NCBI RefSeq assembly: GCF_002797435.1
Contig: NZ_PGEN01000001.1
Coordinates: 3,966,501-4,030,500 of the forward strand
Reading direction: 5' to 3'
Source of the DNA: Sphingomonas koreensis
Lineage (GTDB): Bacteria; Pseudomonadota; Alphaproteobacteria; Sphingomonadales; Sphingomonadaceae
Length of the DNA: 64,000 bases
Shown: positions 7,237-16,138 of the stretch, one piece after another
How the letters are laid out: each line of letters starts with the position of its first letter
How positions within the stretch are numbered: position 1 is the stretch's first letter
Notes under the pieces: model-generated
Database searches by the model: none
Seen by the model: the letters and a program-made list of their open reading frames with translations, nothing else
Told to the model about the DNA's origin: nothing
Position numbers and translations under genes: made by a program

Positions 7237-9504
7237 GTGGCGGACGGTAAAGCGAGATACGCCCCCTACAACAGTCCTGCGGGGGGATGGGGGGCCGCCG
7301 CAGCGACCGCCAAGGTGTTGCTCGAACAGAGTGTGGTGACCAAGGGCTCGCGCGCCTTGCTGGCGATGAACCAGCCGGGCGGATTCAAATGCCCGAGCTG
7401 CGCCTTCCCCGATGCCGATTGCACGAAGAAGTTGGAGTTCTGCGAGAACGGCGCCAAGGCGCTGGCGCACGAGGCGACCAAGTTCCGCGTTACTCGCGAC
7501 TTCTTCGCGCAGCACAGCGTGACCGAGCTTAACGAGAAGTCCGACTACTGGCTCGAGATGCAGGGCCGGCTGACCGAGCCGATGCGCTACGACGCGGCAA
7601 GCGACCGCTATGTCCCCATCGCATGGGACGATGCCTTTGCGACGATCGGCCGGCACCTGCGCGCACTCGACAGCCCGGACCATGCGGAGTTTTACACCTC
7701 GGGCCGGACGCCCAACGAGGCGGCGTTCCTCTATTCGATCTTCGTGCGGGAGTTCGGGACCAACAATTTCCCCGATTGCTCCAACATGTGCCACGAGCCG
7801 ACCAGCCGCGGCCTGCCTCCGGCGATCGGCGTGGGCAAGGGGACTGTGGTGCTCGAGGATTTCGAGCATGCCGAGGCGATCTTCGTGATCGGGCAGAATA
7901 CCGGCACCAACTCGCCGCGGATGATGACCAACCTGGTCGAGGCGCGCAAACGCGGCGTGCCGATCGTCGCGGTCAACCCGATGCCGGAACGCGCATTGAT
8001 CCGCTTCACCGAACCGCAGGACATCGTCCAGATGGCGACGTTCGGCTCGACGCCGATCGCGAGCGAGTTCGTGCACATCCGCATCGGCGGCGACCTGGCG
8101 CTGATCAAGGGCATGATGAAGGTCATGTTCGAGCGCGAGGCGGCGGGCGAGACCATCCTCGACCATGACTTCCTGAGCGAGCACACCGTCGGGATGGAGT
8201 CGATCCGCGATGAGGTCGTCTCGCTCGACTGGGCCGATATCGTCCGCGTCTCCGGGATCGACGAGGCGCAGATCCGGCGCTGTGCGGAAATCTACATCCG
8301 TTCGAAGGCGACGATCATCTGCTACGGCATGGGTATTACCCAGCATCGCGAGGGATCGAGGCTGGTCCGCCAGATCGCGAACCTGCTGCTGTTGCGCGGT
8401 AATTTCGGCAAGCCGGGCGCTGGCATCTCGCCGATCCGCGGCCACTCCAACGTTCAGGGCGACCGTACCGTCGGGATCGACGAGAAACCGTCACAGGCCT
8501 ATCTCGACCGGGTCCGCGACGTGTTCGGCTTCGAGCCGCCGCGCGAATACGGCCACCACACGGTCGAGGCGGTCGAGGCGATGCATCGCGGGACCGCCAA
8601 GGTGTTCATTGCACTCGGCGGCAACTTCGTCCGCGCCATCCCCGACACCGAGCGCTCCTATGCGGCGATGCGCAAGCTCGACCTGACTGTCGCGATTACG
8701 ACCAAGCTCAACCGCGGGCACCTGATCCATGGCAAGGAGGCGTTGCTGCTGCCGGTAGTCGCGCGATCCGAACGGATCGAGACCGAAGCCGGCGAGCAGT
8801 TCGTGACGATCGAGGATTCGATGTCGAACGTCACCGCGTCGCGCGGCGTGCTCGCACCCGCCAGCCCCGATCTGCTGCCCGAGGTCGAGATCGTCTGCCG
8901 CATGGCGATGGCGACCTTGCCGGACAGCAAGGTACCGTGGGCGAGCTACATCGCGGACTATGGCCCGATCCGCGACAAGATCGCTGAAGTCTATCCCGCG
9001 ATCTACACCGATTTCTCGAAGCGTATCGAGAACCCCGCGGGGTTCCACCTCGACATCCCGCCACGCCGGCGCGTGTGGCCGACCCCGAACGGCAAGGCCA
9101 ATTTCCTGCCGCTGCCGGGCCTCGAAGTGAACGACGTGATCGACGATCCGGCGATGCTGCGGCTCGCGACGGTCCGCTCCCACGATCAGTTCAACACCAC
9201 CATCTACAGCTACAACGACCGCTATCGCGGCGTGTACAATGATCGCATGGTGCTGTTCATGAGCGCCGAGGATCGTGCGGCGCGCGGGCTTGAGGCGGGC
9301 GCGCGCATCGCGCTGGAGACGATCGCGCGCGACGGGGTCACCCGCCGGGTCGAGGGGCTGACGGTGATCGACTATCCGATGTCGCGCGGCGCGGTGGCGG
9401 GCTATTATCCGGAGCTCAACCCGCTACTGCCGCTTGATTATTATGACGAGATCAGCGGGACACCGACGGCGAAGTCGATCCCGGTCAAGGTCGTCGCGGC
9501 GTGA
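7237..9504 (+). CDS. FdhF/YdeP-family molybdopterin-dependent oxidoreductase
   Basis: This is a member of the formate-dehydrogenase-like YdeP family of bis-MGD enzymes; the physiological substrate is not established for the family. I choose GTG 7237 because a GGAG lies seven bases upstream and because this puts the GGWG motif about 15 residues from the N-terminus, close to E. coli YdeP. TTG 7183 and ATG 7210 are longer alternatives. The product has 755 residues. Visible signatures are CPSCAFPDADC followed by KLEFCENG near the N-terminus, CSNMCHEPTSRGL in the active-site region (a Cys that could ligate Mo), VIGQNTGTNSPRMM, and a C-terminal molydopterin-dinucleotide binding domain. The cofactor genes mobA and fdhD lie just beyond the next gene, which supports a molybdoenzyme role. 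Confidence 0.9.
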   Translation: MADGKARYAPYNSPAGGWGAAAATAKVLLEQSVVTKGSRALLAMNQPGGFKCPSCAFPDADCTKKLEFCENGAKALAHEATKFRVTRDFFAQHSVTELNEKSDYWLEMQGRLTEPMRYDAASDRYVPIAWDDAFATIGRHLRALDSPDHAEFYTSGRTPNEAAFLYSIFVREFGTNNFPDCSNMCHEPTSRGLPPAIGVGKGTVVLEDFEHAEAIFVIGQNTGTNSPRMMTNLVEARKRGVPIVAVNPMPERALIRFTEPQDIVQMATFGSTPIASEFVHIRIGGDLALIKGMMKVMFEREAAGETILDHDFLSEHTVGMESIRDEVVSLDWADIVRVSGIDEAQIRRCAEIYIRSKATIICYGMGITQHREGSRLVRQIANLLLLRGNFGKPGAGISPIRGHSNVQGDRTVGIDEKPSQAYLDRVRDVFGFEPPREYGHHTVEAVEAMHRGTAKVFIALGGNFVRAIPDTERSYAAMRKLDLTVAITTKLNRGHLIHGKEALLLPVVARSERIETEAGEQFVTIEDSMSNVTASRGVLAPASPDLLPEVEIVCRMAMATLPDSKVPWASYIADYGPIRDKIAEVYPAIYTDFSKRIENPAGFHLDIPPRRRVWPTPNGKANFLPLPGLEVNDVIDDPAMLRLATVRSHDQFNTTIYSYNDRYRGVYNDRMVLFMSAEDRAARGLEAGARIALETIARDGVTRRVEGLTVIDYPMSRGAVAGYYPELNPLLPLDYYDEISGTPTAKSIPVKVVAA

Positions 9505-9533
9505 CGGTCCTTGAGGCCGCACCGGCATAGAGA

Positions 9534-10514
9534 ATGGCGGGGAAACAGCAGACCATGACCGGACAGACCTGGGAACGCGTTCCAATCGATGCGCAGAGCG
9601 TCGAGGCGCCGTTGTCGAGCGCGGCGGTATTCCTGGTGGTCGATGTCGCGGAGGGGGAAACCGCACTGGCCAGCGTGCGCGGGCAACTGGCGGCGATCGA
9701 CGACCTGATCAAGACGGTCGGGTTCCGCGACCTGTCCGGACGCCTGTCCTGTGTCGTCGGCATCGGGCACGGGCTGTGGGTGCGGCTGGGCGCGGCCTCG
9801 CTCCCCGCCGAGCTCCACCCGTTCAGGCCGGTGCAGGGCCCGGTGCACGCAGCGCCGGCGACGCCGGGGGACATCCTGTTCCACATCCGGGCCGAGCGTG
9901 CCGATCTGTGCTTCGAGTTCGAGCGCCTGCTGCTTGCGGCTTTGGGTGATGCCGTGCGCGTCGTCGATGAAGTAACTGGCTTCCGATATTTCGATGCGCG
10001 CGACCTGCTCGGCTTCGTCGATGGCACCGCTAATCCGGCGGGCAACGACATTCCGCTCGCGGCGCTGGTGGGCGATGAGGATCCCGATTTCGCGGGCGGC
10101 AGCTATGTCGTGGTGCAGAAATATCTGCACGACCTCGCCGCATGGAATGCCGTGCCCACCGGCGAGCAGGAAGCGATCGTCGGTCGCACCAAGATCGACA
10201 ATGTCGAGATCGACGACGACGATGCCCCGCGCAAGTCGCACAAATCGCTCGCGACGATCGAGGACGAGCATGGCGAGGAGCTCGACATCCTGCGCGACAA
10301 CATGCCGTTCGGGAGCCCCGGGCGCGGCGAGTTCGGGACCTATTTCATCGGCTATTCGCGCCGCCTGTGGGTGATCGAGAGGATGCTCGAACGGATGTTC
10401 GTGGGCGATCCGCCGGGCAGCTACGACCGGCTGCTGGACTTTTCGACGGCAACGACCGGCACCGTCTTCTTTGCGCCGTCGCGCCGCGTACTGACGGGGT
10501 TGTGCGGCGGCTAG
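9534..10514 (+). CDS. Dye-decolorizing (DyP-type) heme peroxidase
   Basis: The 326-residue product carries the DyP signature GFVDGTANP with the catalytic Asp at residue 163, a probable proximal heme His at 236 in KSHKSLATIED, and the C-terminal GTYFIGYSRRL segment with the conserved Arg. Length and motifs fit the P-type (class B, YfeX/DypB-like) group. These are mostly cytoplasmic or encapsulin cargo and use peroxide to oxidise dyes, porphyrins or other reductants. No signal peptide is visible and no encapsulin gene is next to it. The start at 9534 follows the YdeP gene by 29 bases; ATG 9555 is a possible shorter start. It converges with mobA, with nine bases between stops. Confidence 0.9.
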   Translation: MAGKQQTMTGQTWERVPIDAQSVEAPLSSAAVFLVVDVAEGETALASVRGQLAAIDDLIKTVGFRDLSGRLSCVVGIGHGLWVRLGAASLPAELHPFRPVQGPVHAAPATPGDILFHIRAERADLCFEFERLLLAALGDAVRVVDEVTGFRYFDARDLLGFVDGTANPAGNDIPLAALVGDEDPDFAGGSYVVVQKYLHDLAAWNAVPTGEQEAIVGRTKIDNVEIDDDDAPRKSHKSLATIEDEHGEELDILRDNMPFGSPGRGEFGTYFIGYSRRLWVIERMLERMFVGDPPGSYDRLLDFSTATTGTVFFAPSRRVLTGLCGG

Positions 10515-10523
10515 CCGGGCTGG

Positions 10524-11048
10524 TCAGCGGCGGCTCAGCATATCCAGATCGTTGCGCGAATTGAGGTTGACCGGCGCCGGATGGTCCAGCGCCGTCGCGC
10601 CGACGGTGCGGGCCCAGCCCCGGACCGAGCGATCGGCGGCCTGATCGAGATAGGCATCGAGCCGAACCGCCAGATCGCCAGGCCAGCATGCCAGCACGGG
10701 CAGCGAAGCCAGATAGGCCGGTGCCGGGGCCGAAATCAGGGCGGCGAGCAGATCGCTGCCGATATAGGGGGTATCGCACGGCACCGTCAGAACCTTCGCG
10801 AAGCCATTGTCCGCCGCGTAGCGGAGCGCCGCATTGATCCCGCCGAGCGGGCCGAGCGCGGAGCGGGGCCGATCCGGCACGGCTTGCAGGCCCGGATAGG
10901 CGCGCCCGCAAACGATCATGCCGTCGACTTCGCCCGATATCGCCCTCGCGACGTGCTCGATGAGTGTGCGTCCTTCGAGCAGCGCAATCGCCTTGTCGCT
11001 TCCGAAGCGCGAGGACTGCCCTCCGGCGAGGATCGCACCGAGAATCAT
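10524..11048 (-). CDS. mobA: Molybdenum cofactor guanylyltransferase MobA
   Basis: This enzyme attaches GMP to molybdopterin to give the MGD form of the cofactor used by YdeP/FdhF-type enzymes. The 174-residue product begins MILGAILAGGQSSRFGSDKA, the nucleotide-binding loop of the family, and has PLGGINAALRYA and the metal-binding VPCDTPYIG. The ATG overlaps the fdhD stop by four bases (ATGA), so the two are co-translated. At 174 residues it is slightly short for the family (about 190-200), but all core motifs are present. Confidence 0.9.
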   Translation of the reverse strand: MILGAILAGGQSSRFGSDKAIALLEGRTLIEHVARAISGEVDGMIVCGRAYPGLQAVPDRPRSALGPLGGINAALRYAADNGFAKVLTVPCDTPYIGSDLLAALISAPAPAYLASLPVLACWPGDLAVRLDAYLDQAADRSVRGWARTVGATALDHPAPVNLNSRNDLDMLSRR

Positions 11049-11827
11049 ACGCGCGCCGCCAGCAGCGCGTCGGGGCGGACGAGCACATGGAGGGTCAGGC
11101 CCGCTTCGCGTGCCCGGCGCAGTGCCAGGTCCGTCGGTGCGGAGATCGTCGCCAGCATCGGGCACCCGGAGATCGCGGCTTTCTCGACCAGCTCGTACGA
11201 GCAGCGTGACGAGAGCAGGGCGAACCCGCCATCCCATCCGGCCCCGGCGTGCAGCATCGCACCGATCAGCTTGTCGAAGGCGTTATGCCGGCCGACATCT
11301 TCCCGCACCGCGAGGATCGTGCCGTCGAACGCGCACTGCGCGGCGGCGTGGACGCTTCCGGTCGCGCGGTTGAGCGGCTGGTGCACGGAGAGCGCCGCAG
11401 CCGCTGCGAAGACCGCATCGGCTGAGCCCGACCAGCGCTCGGCGACACGCGGGAGCGGGCGCATGGCCTGTTCGATGTTCTCGATACCGCACAGGCCGCA
11501 CGATGAATCGGTCGTGCGATGCCGCACCCGCTCGAAGAGGCGATCGGACAGATGCGCGACAAGCGTCGTGCGGACGATGAACCCGCCTTCGACCGGGTGG
11601 ACCTCCAGGTCGAGGATGTCGCATGCGCGGTCGATCAGGCGCTCGCTCAACGCGAAGCCGCGGGCGAGATCCTCCAGATCCGCCGGCGTCGCCATGAGCG
11701 TCGCGTAGCCGATGCCGTTGAACTCGAGTGCGACCGGCACTTCCTGAGCCAGAAGACGATCCACCGCCTGGTGCTTGCCGGAGGGATCGATCCGTTCGAA
11801 CCCGCGCATTTCCTGCATCTCGCTCAC
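11045..11827 (-). CDS. fdhD: Formate dehydrogenase accessory sulfurtransferase FdhD
   Basis: FdhD moves sulfur from a cysteine desulfurase to the molybdenum cofactor of formate-dehydrogenase-type enzymes. The product carries the functional Cys pair SSCGLCGIENIEQA and the family signature REDVGRHNAFDKLIG. I prefer GTG 11827, nine bases after a GGAG, giving 260 residues. GTG 11863 and ATG 11818 are alternatives. It forms an operon with mobA, on the strand opposite the molybdoenzyme gene at 7237-9504 and within 2 kb of it, which makes that enzyme its likely client. Confidence 0.92.
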   Translation of the reverse strand: MSEMQEMRGFERIDPSGKHQAVDRLLAQEVPVALEFNGIGYATLMATPADLEDLARGFALSERLIDRACDILDLEVHPVEGGFIVRTTLVAHLSDRLFERVRHRTTDSSCGLCGIENIEQAMRPLPRVAERWSGSADAVFAAAAALSVHQPLNRATGSVHAAAQCAFDGTILAVREDVGRHNAFDKLIGAMLHAGAGWDGGFALLSSRCSYELVEKAAISGCPMLATISAPTDLALRRAREAGLTLHVLVRPDALLAARV

Positions 11828-11958
11828 TCGATTCCGCTCCCGCGCGCCTTGATCCCGCGGCACGCGCCCCGGACCATAGCCGCGCCGACGACGCCGGACA
11901 AAGTCGCGCTATCGCTCCCGGATCAAACGGGATTTCGCCACGATCAGGACGGTGGCGG

Positions 11959-13299
11959 TCATGCGCCCGCCAAGGCGGCATGGACCTCGATGCTGGCGGC
12001 CAGCCATGCGCGGCGGGCTTCCGCGCCGGCTTCCTCGGCCTCGACCAGCGCGCGTTCGGCTTCGATCTGGTCGATCCGGCTCGCCGTACCGCGGGCGAAG
12101 CGGTCACCGACCAGTTTCAGCCGTTCCCGTGCATGTCCGACGGCGGCGCCCGCCGGTGCCTGGCGATCCTGCGCGGACATGAACGCAGCAAGCGCTGTCG
12201 CGAGCGAACGCTGCGCCCCGATCATCGTCTTCAGATACAGAGCTTCTGCCTCGGCAGCCTCGGCGGCGGCCCTGTCCGCGCGTGCGCGGGACTTGCCGCC
12301 GTCGAAGATCGCACCTTCGAGCCGGATACCGGGCACGAGGCTGAAGCCGGGATTGCTGAGGAAGCTGGAGAGCGTCTGGTTGCCGCCCTGGCCGCCGATA
12401 CTGAGCGCGATCCGCGGGCGGGCGTTGCGGATCTCCGCAAGGCGCTGCGAGTCCGCGGCGGCCAGCCGCGCCTCGGCGGCTTTGATATCGGGACGGGTAT
12501 CGAGCTGCTCGAGCGTCAGCGTTGCGGGCCGGTAGAGCTGGAGCGCGTCGAGCCCTTGCGGCGCGTCGAAACGAGCGGTTGGGCCGAGCCCGGCGAGTGC
12601 GACCAGGCGCAGGCGGATCGTCTCGCGATCGCTTGCAGCGGTCAGCCTCTCGTCGGCAAGCCGCGCAAGCGCGGTCTCACGGGCCAGCAGTTCGTCGCGC
12701 GTGGCATAGCCGGCCGCGATGCGCCGGCCGGCAAGGGCATGGCCTTCGCGCTCCATCGCCTCGCGCCGGGCGATGCGGGCCAGCTTGTCGTCAGTGGCGA
12801 CGAGCGCAAGCCAGCTGCGTGCCAGATCGGCGGCGAGCAGGGCGCGGGCCGCCTCCACATCGTGGCCCGCCGCTCGCGCTTCGGCACGCGCGGAATCGAC
12901 CGCAGCGCGCACGCTGCCCCAGAGATCGGGCGTCCAGCTCGCGGTCACACCCAGATCGACTCCCCGCGAATGGCGCTCCGCACCGGTGAGCGTTGTTTGC
13001 CATCCGGCAGAGGCCTCGACCCCAGGCTGGTTCCCGCCGCGCTGGACGCTGATCGCCGCGTCACGCGCCGCTGCCCGGGCGAGCGCGGCCTTCACGTCGA
13101 GCGATCCGAGATCGGCGCGATCGAGAAGCGCGGCGAAGGCCGGGTCGCCCAGATCATAATGCCAGCTGCGCGGGGTCGCGGGCTGGAGATCGGCGGCGCG
13201 GACGATTCGCCCTGCGCCCGCCGCATCGGGAAAGCTCGCGCATGCGGGGAGGGCGAGCGCCGCTCCCGTCAGTAGCAGGAGGGTGGCAGCGCGGCTCAT
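11959..13299 (-). CDS. NodT/OprM-type outer-membrane efflux lipoprotein
   Basis: The 446-residue product starts with a lipoprotein signal ending LALPAC, so acylation is expected at Cys20. Two outer-membrane-efflux repeats follow; APQGLDALQLYRPATLTLEQLDTRPDIKAAEARL, split here as APQGLDALQLYRPATL and DTRPDIKAAEARL, contains the Arg-Pro-Asp signature of OprM/NodT factors. It is the outer-membrane duct of the tripartite system encoded just upstream on the same strand. Its start overlaps the adaptor stop by four bases (13296-13299). It is the last gene of that operon; the fdhD-mobA unit follows after about 130 bases. Confidence 0.9.
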   Translation of the reverse strand: MSRAATLLLLTGAALALPACASFPDAAGAGRIVRAADLQPATPRSWHYDLGDPAFAALLDRADLGSLDVKAALARAAARDAAISVQRGGNQPGVEASAGWQTTLTGAERHSRGVDLGVTASWTPDLWGSVRAAVDSARAEARAAGHDVEAARALLAADLARSWLALVATDDKLARIARREAMEREGHALAGRRIAAGYATRDELLARETALARLADERLTAASDRETIRLRLVALAGLGPTARFDAPQGLDALQLYRPATLTLEQLDTRPDIKAAEARLAAADSQRLAEIRNARPRIALSIGGQGGNQTLSSFLSNPGFSLVPGIRLEGAIFDGGKSRARADRAAAEAAEAEALYLKTMIGAQRSLATALAAFMSAQDRQAPAGAAVGHARERLKLVGDRFARGTASRIDQIEAERALVEAEEAGAEARRAWLAASIEVHAALAGA

Positions 13300-14198
13300 T
13301 TGAGCACCTGGACCTGGACACGCTGCCCGATGCGAAGCGCCTGGCTGTCGCGGACGCTGACGACCATTTCGATCACTCGCATATCCTGGCGTTCGTTGGG
13401 ATCGTCATTGGCGAGCTTGCGCGCACCGAACACTTCGCCCAGCCGCAAGACCTGGCCGGCAAAGGCCTGCTTGCCGTCATAGTCCAGCAGGATCCGCGCC
13501 CGCTGGCCGGGGCGGACGTTGCTGACGAACTGTTCGTCGAGCTCGGCGCGGACGATGCGGTCGCTTTCGGGGGCGAGCAAGAACAATTCGGTCACGTTGA
13601 AGGTGGAGGCGCCGTCGCCGGGCTTCGCCGAGCGGCGGACGATGCGGCCGTCAAGCGGCGCTCGGATCCGGCGTGCTTCGATCTCGAACAGTTCGCGCTT
13701 GAGCTTCTCCCGCGCCACCGCGATTGCGGCCGCGGCCGTGGCCAGTTCGCCGCGCTGGACGCGTGCCTCGTCACGCGCCTTGTCGGCGTCCTGCACCGGA
13801 ACCGCCTTGGTCGCGGCCAGGTCGGCGAGGCGCTTGGCCTCGCGCTCGGCGGCTTGCAGCCGCGCCGCTGCGATGCCGTGCCGGGCCTGCGCCTCGCCTA
13901 AGTCGGCACGTGCCTGTGCCACGCCCAACTCGGCCTGACGGGTATCGATCTGGGCGAGCACTTGCCCCTTCTTTACGCGATCGCCTTCCTCGACGAACAC
14001 GGCCTGGATCAGGCCTTCGCGCTGGGCGGCGAGGCGGATCACCCCGCCTTCGACGTCGATCTTGCCCTTGGCGATCGCGACGAAGTCGCGCTGAGTCGCA
14101 GTGGCGGCGGGAAGCTCGGCCGGATCCCCGCAACCGCTCAACAAGGCAGCGGAAAGGAACATGAGGCCGAAGCTCGGCACGATGGAGCGGTTGGACAT
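13296..14198 (-). CDS. Periplasmic adaptor lipoprotein (HlyD/MacA-like)
   Basis: I start at ATG 14198 because it begins a lipoprotein signal (MSNRSIVPSFGLMFLSAALL, then SGC with Cys23); the frame stays open upstream but reads through the ATPase gene. The 300-residue product has a lipoyl-type half motif (GLIQAVFVEEGDRVKKGQVLAQID), given here as GDRVKKGQVLAQID, then a coiled-coil hairpin and a second half motif with APLDGRIVRRSAKPGDG. It links the inner-membrane permease to the outer-membrane lipoprotein encoded by the next gene. The ATPase gene ends two bases upstream. Confidence 0.88.
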   Translation of the reverse strand: MSNRSIVPSFGLMFLSAALLSGCGDPAELPAATATQRDFVAIAKGKIDVEGGVIRLAAQREGLIQAVFVEEGDRVKKGQVLAQIDTRQAELGVAQARADLGEAQARHGIAAARLQAAEREAKRLADLAATKAVPVQDADKARDEARVQRGELATAAAAIAVAREKLKRELFEIEARRIRAPLDGRIVRRSAKPGDGASTFNVTELFLLAPESDRIVRAELDEQFVSNVRPGQRARILLDYDGKQAFAGQVLRLGEVFGARKLANDDPNERQDMRVIEMVVSVRDSQALRIGQRVQVQVLK

Positions 14199-14200
14199 GA

Positions 14201-14932
14201 TCAATGGGTCTCGCGTTGAACGGCGGATGTGGGATCGGGGCGCTCGTCGCGGATGATCCGGCCATCCTCCATGTGGATGATGCGATCGGCGAAGCTGAGC
14301 AGCCGGGGGTCGTGGGTGACGCACAGGACGGCAGCGCCCTGATTGTGGGCGATGTCGCGCAGCAGGGCGATGACGGCATGGCCATTGTGCGAATCGAGCG
14401 CACTGGTCGGCTCGTCGGCGAACAGGATGCGGGGCTGCTTCGCCAGCGCGCGCGCGATCGCGACGCGCTGTTTCTCGCCGCCCGACAGCTCGAACGGCCG
14501 CAATCGCATCCGCGGGCCGAGCCCGACCGCCTCGAGCGCAGCGCGGGCGCGCTGCCTTGCCTCAGCGGGCTTCACCTTCATGCACTGGAGCACATAGGCG
14601 ACCTGTTCTTCGGCGGTGAGCGCGTTGAACAGGTTGAAGCCCTGGAAGACGAAGCCGGTATTCGCCAGACGAAAGGCATCACGCGCACCGGCTTTCATCC
14701 GGCAGATCGGGTTGCCGAGTGCGTCGACTTCACCTTGGTCGGGAAGCGTCAGCCCGGAAAGAATGGCGAGGAGCGTACTTTTGCCGCAGCCCGAGGGGCC
14801 TACCACCAGCGTCAACTCGCCGGGCATCACCGATACGCTGACGCCGAACAGAATCTGAGTGCGGACCTGGCCCACCGTGTAGGATTTGCTGACTTCGCGG
14901 GCGTCGATTGCCGCATCGGCCTTGATCATCAT
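14201..14932 (-). CDS. ABC exporter ATP-binding protein (MacB/DevA-like)
   Basis: The start is ATG 14932 (MMIKADAAIDAREVSKSYTV) or the adjacent ATG 14929; the longer open frame runs inside the permease gene. The 243-residue product has a Walker A at 45-53 (GPSGCGKST), a Q-loop in NTGFVFQGFNLF, the signature LSGGEKQRVAIARAL and Walker B ILFADEPTSALD. This matches the LolD/MacB/DevA branch of ATPases that serve FtsX-like permeases. It follows the permease with two bases between stop and start. Confidence 0.93.
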   Translation of the reverse strand: MMIKADAAIDAREVSKSYTVGQVRTQILFGVSVSVMPGELTLVVGPSGCGKSTLLAILSGLTLPDQGEVDALGNPICRMKAGARDAFRLANTGFVFQGFNLFNALTAEEQVAYVLQCMKVKPAEARQRARAALEAVGLGPRMRLRPFELSGGEKQRVAIARALAKQPRILFADEPTSALDSHNGHAVIALLRDIAHNQGAAVLCVTHDPRLLSFADRIIHMEDGRIIRDERPDPTSAVQRETH

Positions 14933-14934
14933 GG

Positions 14935-16068
14935 TCACCGGAGGAGAGCGGCCGGATCGGCCTTGGAAAGCTGACTGAGCGCGACGAAGCCGGAAAGGAT
15001 CGCGACGCAGAGAACGAGTACGGCGCAGCCGGTGGTGATCGGCACCGAGACCGAGACCGGGATGTAGGCGAGCTTCGCGAGCCACAGGATGAGCGCGGAA
15101 ACGAGGCCCGCGACCACCAGGCCGACCATGCCGACCCACAGCGCCTGCTGCAGCACGACGCTGCGCAGATGACTGCCGGGTGCGCCCAGCGCTCGCAGCG
15201 TCGCGAACTCGCGGATCGATGCGGCGACGGCGGCCATCAGCGTCTGGCTGGTGATCACGATCGCGACGATGACCGCGACGAGCGAGGAGAGGCCGAACGC
15301 GGTTCCCATGCCCGATTCGAACAGCCAGTAATTGGTCGAACGGTCGCCGAATTCCTTCGCCGTCCACGCCTGGTAGCGGGCGTTCTGCTCCTTGGGCGAG
15401 AGGGCGTCCTTGACCGCTGCCGGATCGGCGCCGGCGCGCAGCTTCACCAGATAATAAGCGACGTCGTCGGTGTGGTGGAGGCCGGGATCGAGATGCCGCG
15501 CGGTGCTGAGCGAGGAGATGACGTTGATGCTGCCGATGCCGCGCAGCCCTTCGGTAAAGCCGGCGACATGGACCTTCTTGCCGTTGATCTCCGCATTCGA
15601 CCCGATCGAGACGCCCAGCTTGTCGCGGTCGGCGATGTCGACCAGCACGGCACCGGGGATCGTCAGCTTGTCGCGCAGGTCGGGCGAGACCGCATGCGCG
15701 AAGGTCAGCGAGCCGGGGCGGGGATCGATCCCCGCGAGCACGACGCTCACGTCGCCCGCGCCGGGCCGCGAGCGCCAGACGCCGCCGGCCCAGGAGAAGG
15801 GCTCGGTCCGGTCGACATCGGGATGCATTCGCACGAAGGATTCGGTGCGGCTGGAGATATAGCGGCCCTGATCGATGCTCGGGGTGCCCGGGAATCCGAC
15901 CCAGAGTTCGGCGTCCGACTTCTCGATATAGACGGCGACCGTCGCGAAGAGGCCGACAGCGAGCGCCGCCTGGATCACCAGCAGGATGCCGGAGAAGGCG
16001 ATCGCGAAGATCGCAGGCGCGAAGCGGCGCCATTCGTGCAGGATGGATTTGCGGGCCAGCGAGATCAT
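14935..16068 (-). CDS. FtsX-like ABC transporter permease (DevC/MacB-type)
   Basis: I place the start at ATG 16068 (MISLARKSILHEWRRFAPAI), just before the first membrane helix; the upstream extension is Arg/Ala-rich and not hydrophobic. The 377-residue product has one N-terminal helix, a large periplasmic domain (about 45-250), and three C-terminal helices with the FtsX signature FATLRALGAPGSHLRSVVL. This is the DevC/MacB topology: permeases that drive extrusion mechanically through an adaptor and outer-membrane duct. It opens the exporter gene set and lies 70 bases after the histidine kinase stop, on the same strand. Confidence 0.88.
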   Translation of the reverse strand: MISLARKSILHEWRRFAPAIFAIAFSGILLVIQAALAVGLFATVAVYIEKSDAELWVGFPGTPSIDQGRYISSRTESFVRMHPDVDRTEPFSWAGGVWRSRPGAGDVSVVLAGIDPRPGSLTFAHAVSPDLRDKLTIPGAVLVDIADRDKLGVSIGSNAEINGKKVHVAGFTEGLRGIGSINVISSLSTARHLDPGLHHTDDVAYYLVKLRAGADPAAVKDALSPKEQNARYQAWTAKEFGDRSTNYWLFESGMGTAFGLSSLVAVIVAIVITSQTLMAAVAASIREFATLRALGAPGSHLRSVVLQQALWVGMVGLVVAGLVSALILWLAKLAYIPVSVSVPITTGCAVLVLCVAILSGFVALSQLSKADPAALLR

Positions 16069-16138
16069 GACTGGCGCAATGACGGGGGAGCGTGGAGCTA
16101 GGCCCCGCGGAATGTGGAGGCGCTGTCGAGAGCGAGGC

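Noticed and set aside
11936..11957. CGCCAC...GTGGCG hairpin after the outer-membrane factor gene as a terminator
   Set aside because: Six-base stem with a ten-base loop and no U tract on the minus strand.
11728..13275. Open 515-codon frame on the plus strand across fdhD and the outer-membrane factor gene
   Set aside because: It spans two unrelated minus-strand genes with lipobox and family motifs; no coherent protein.
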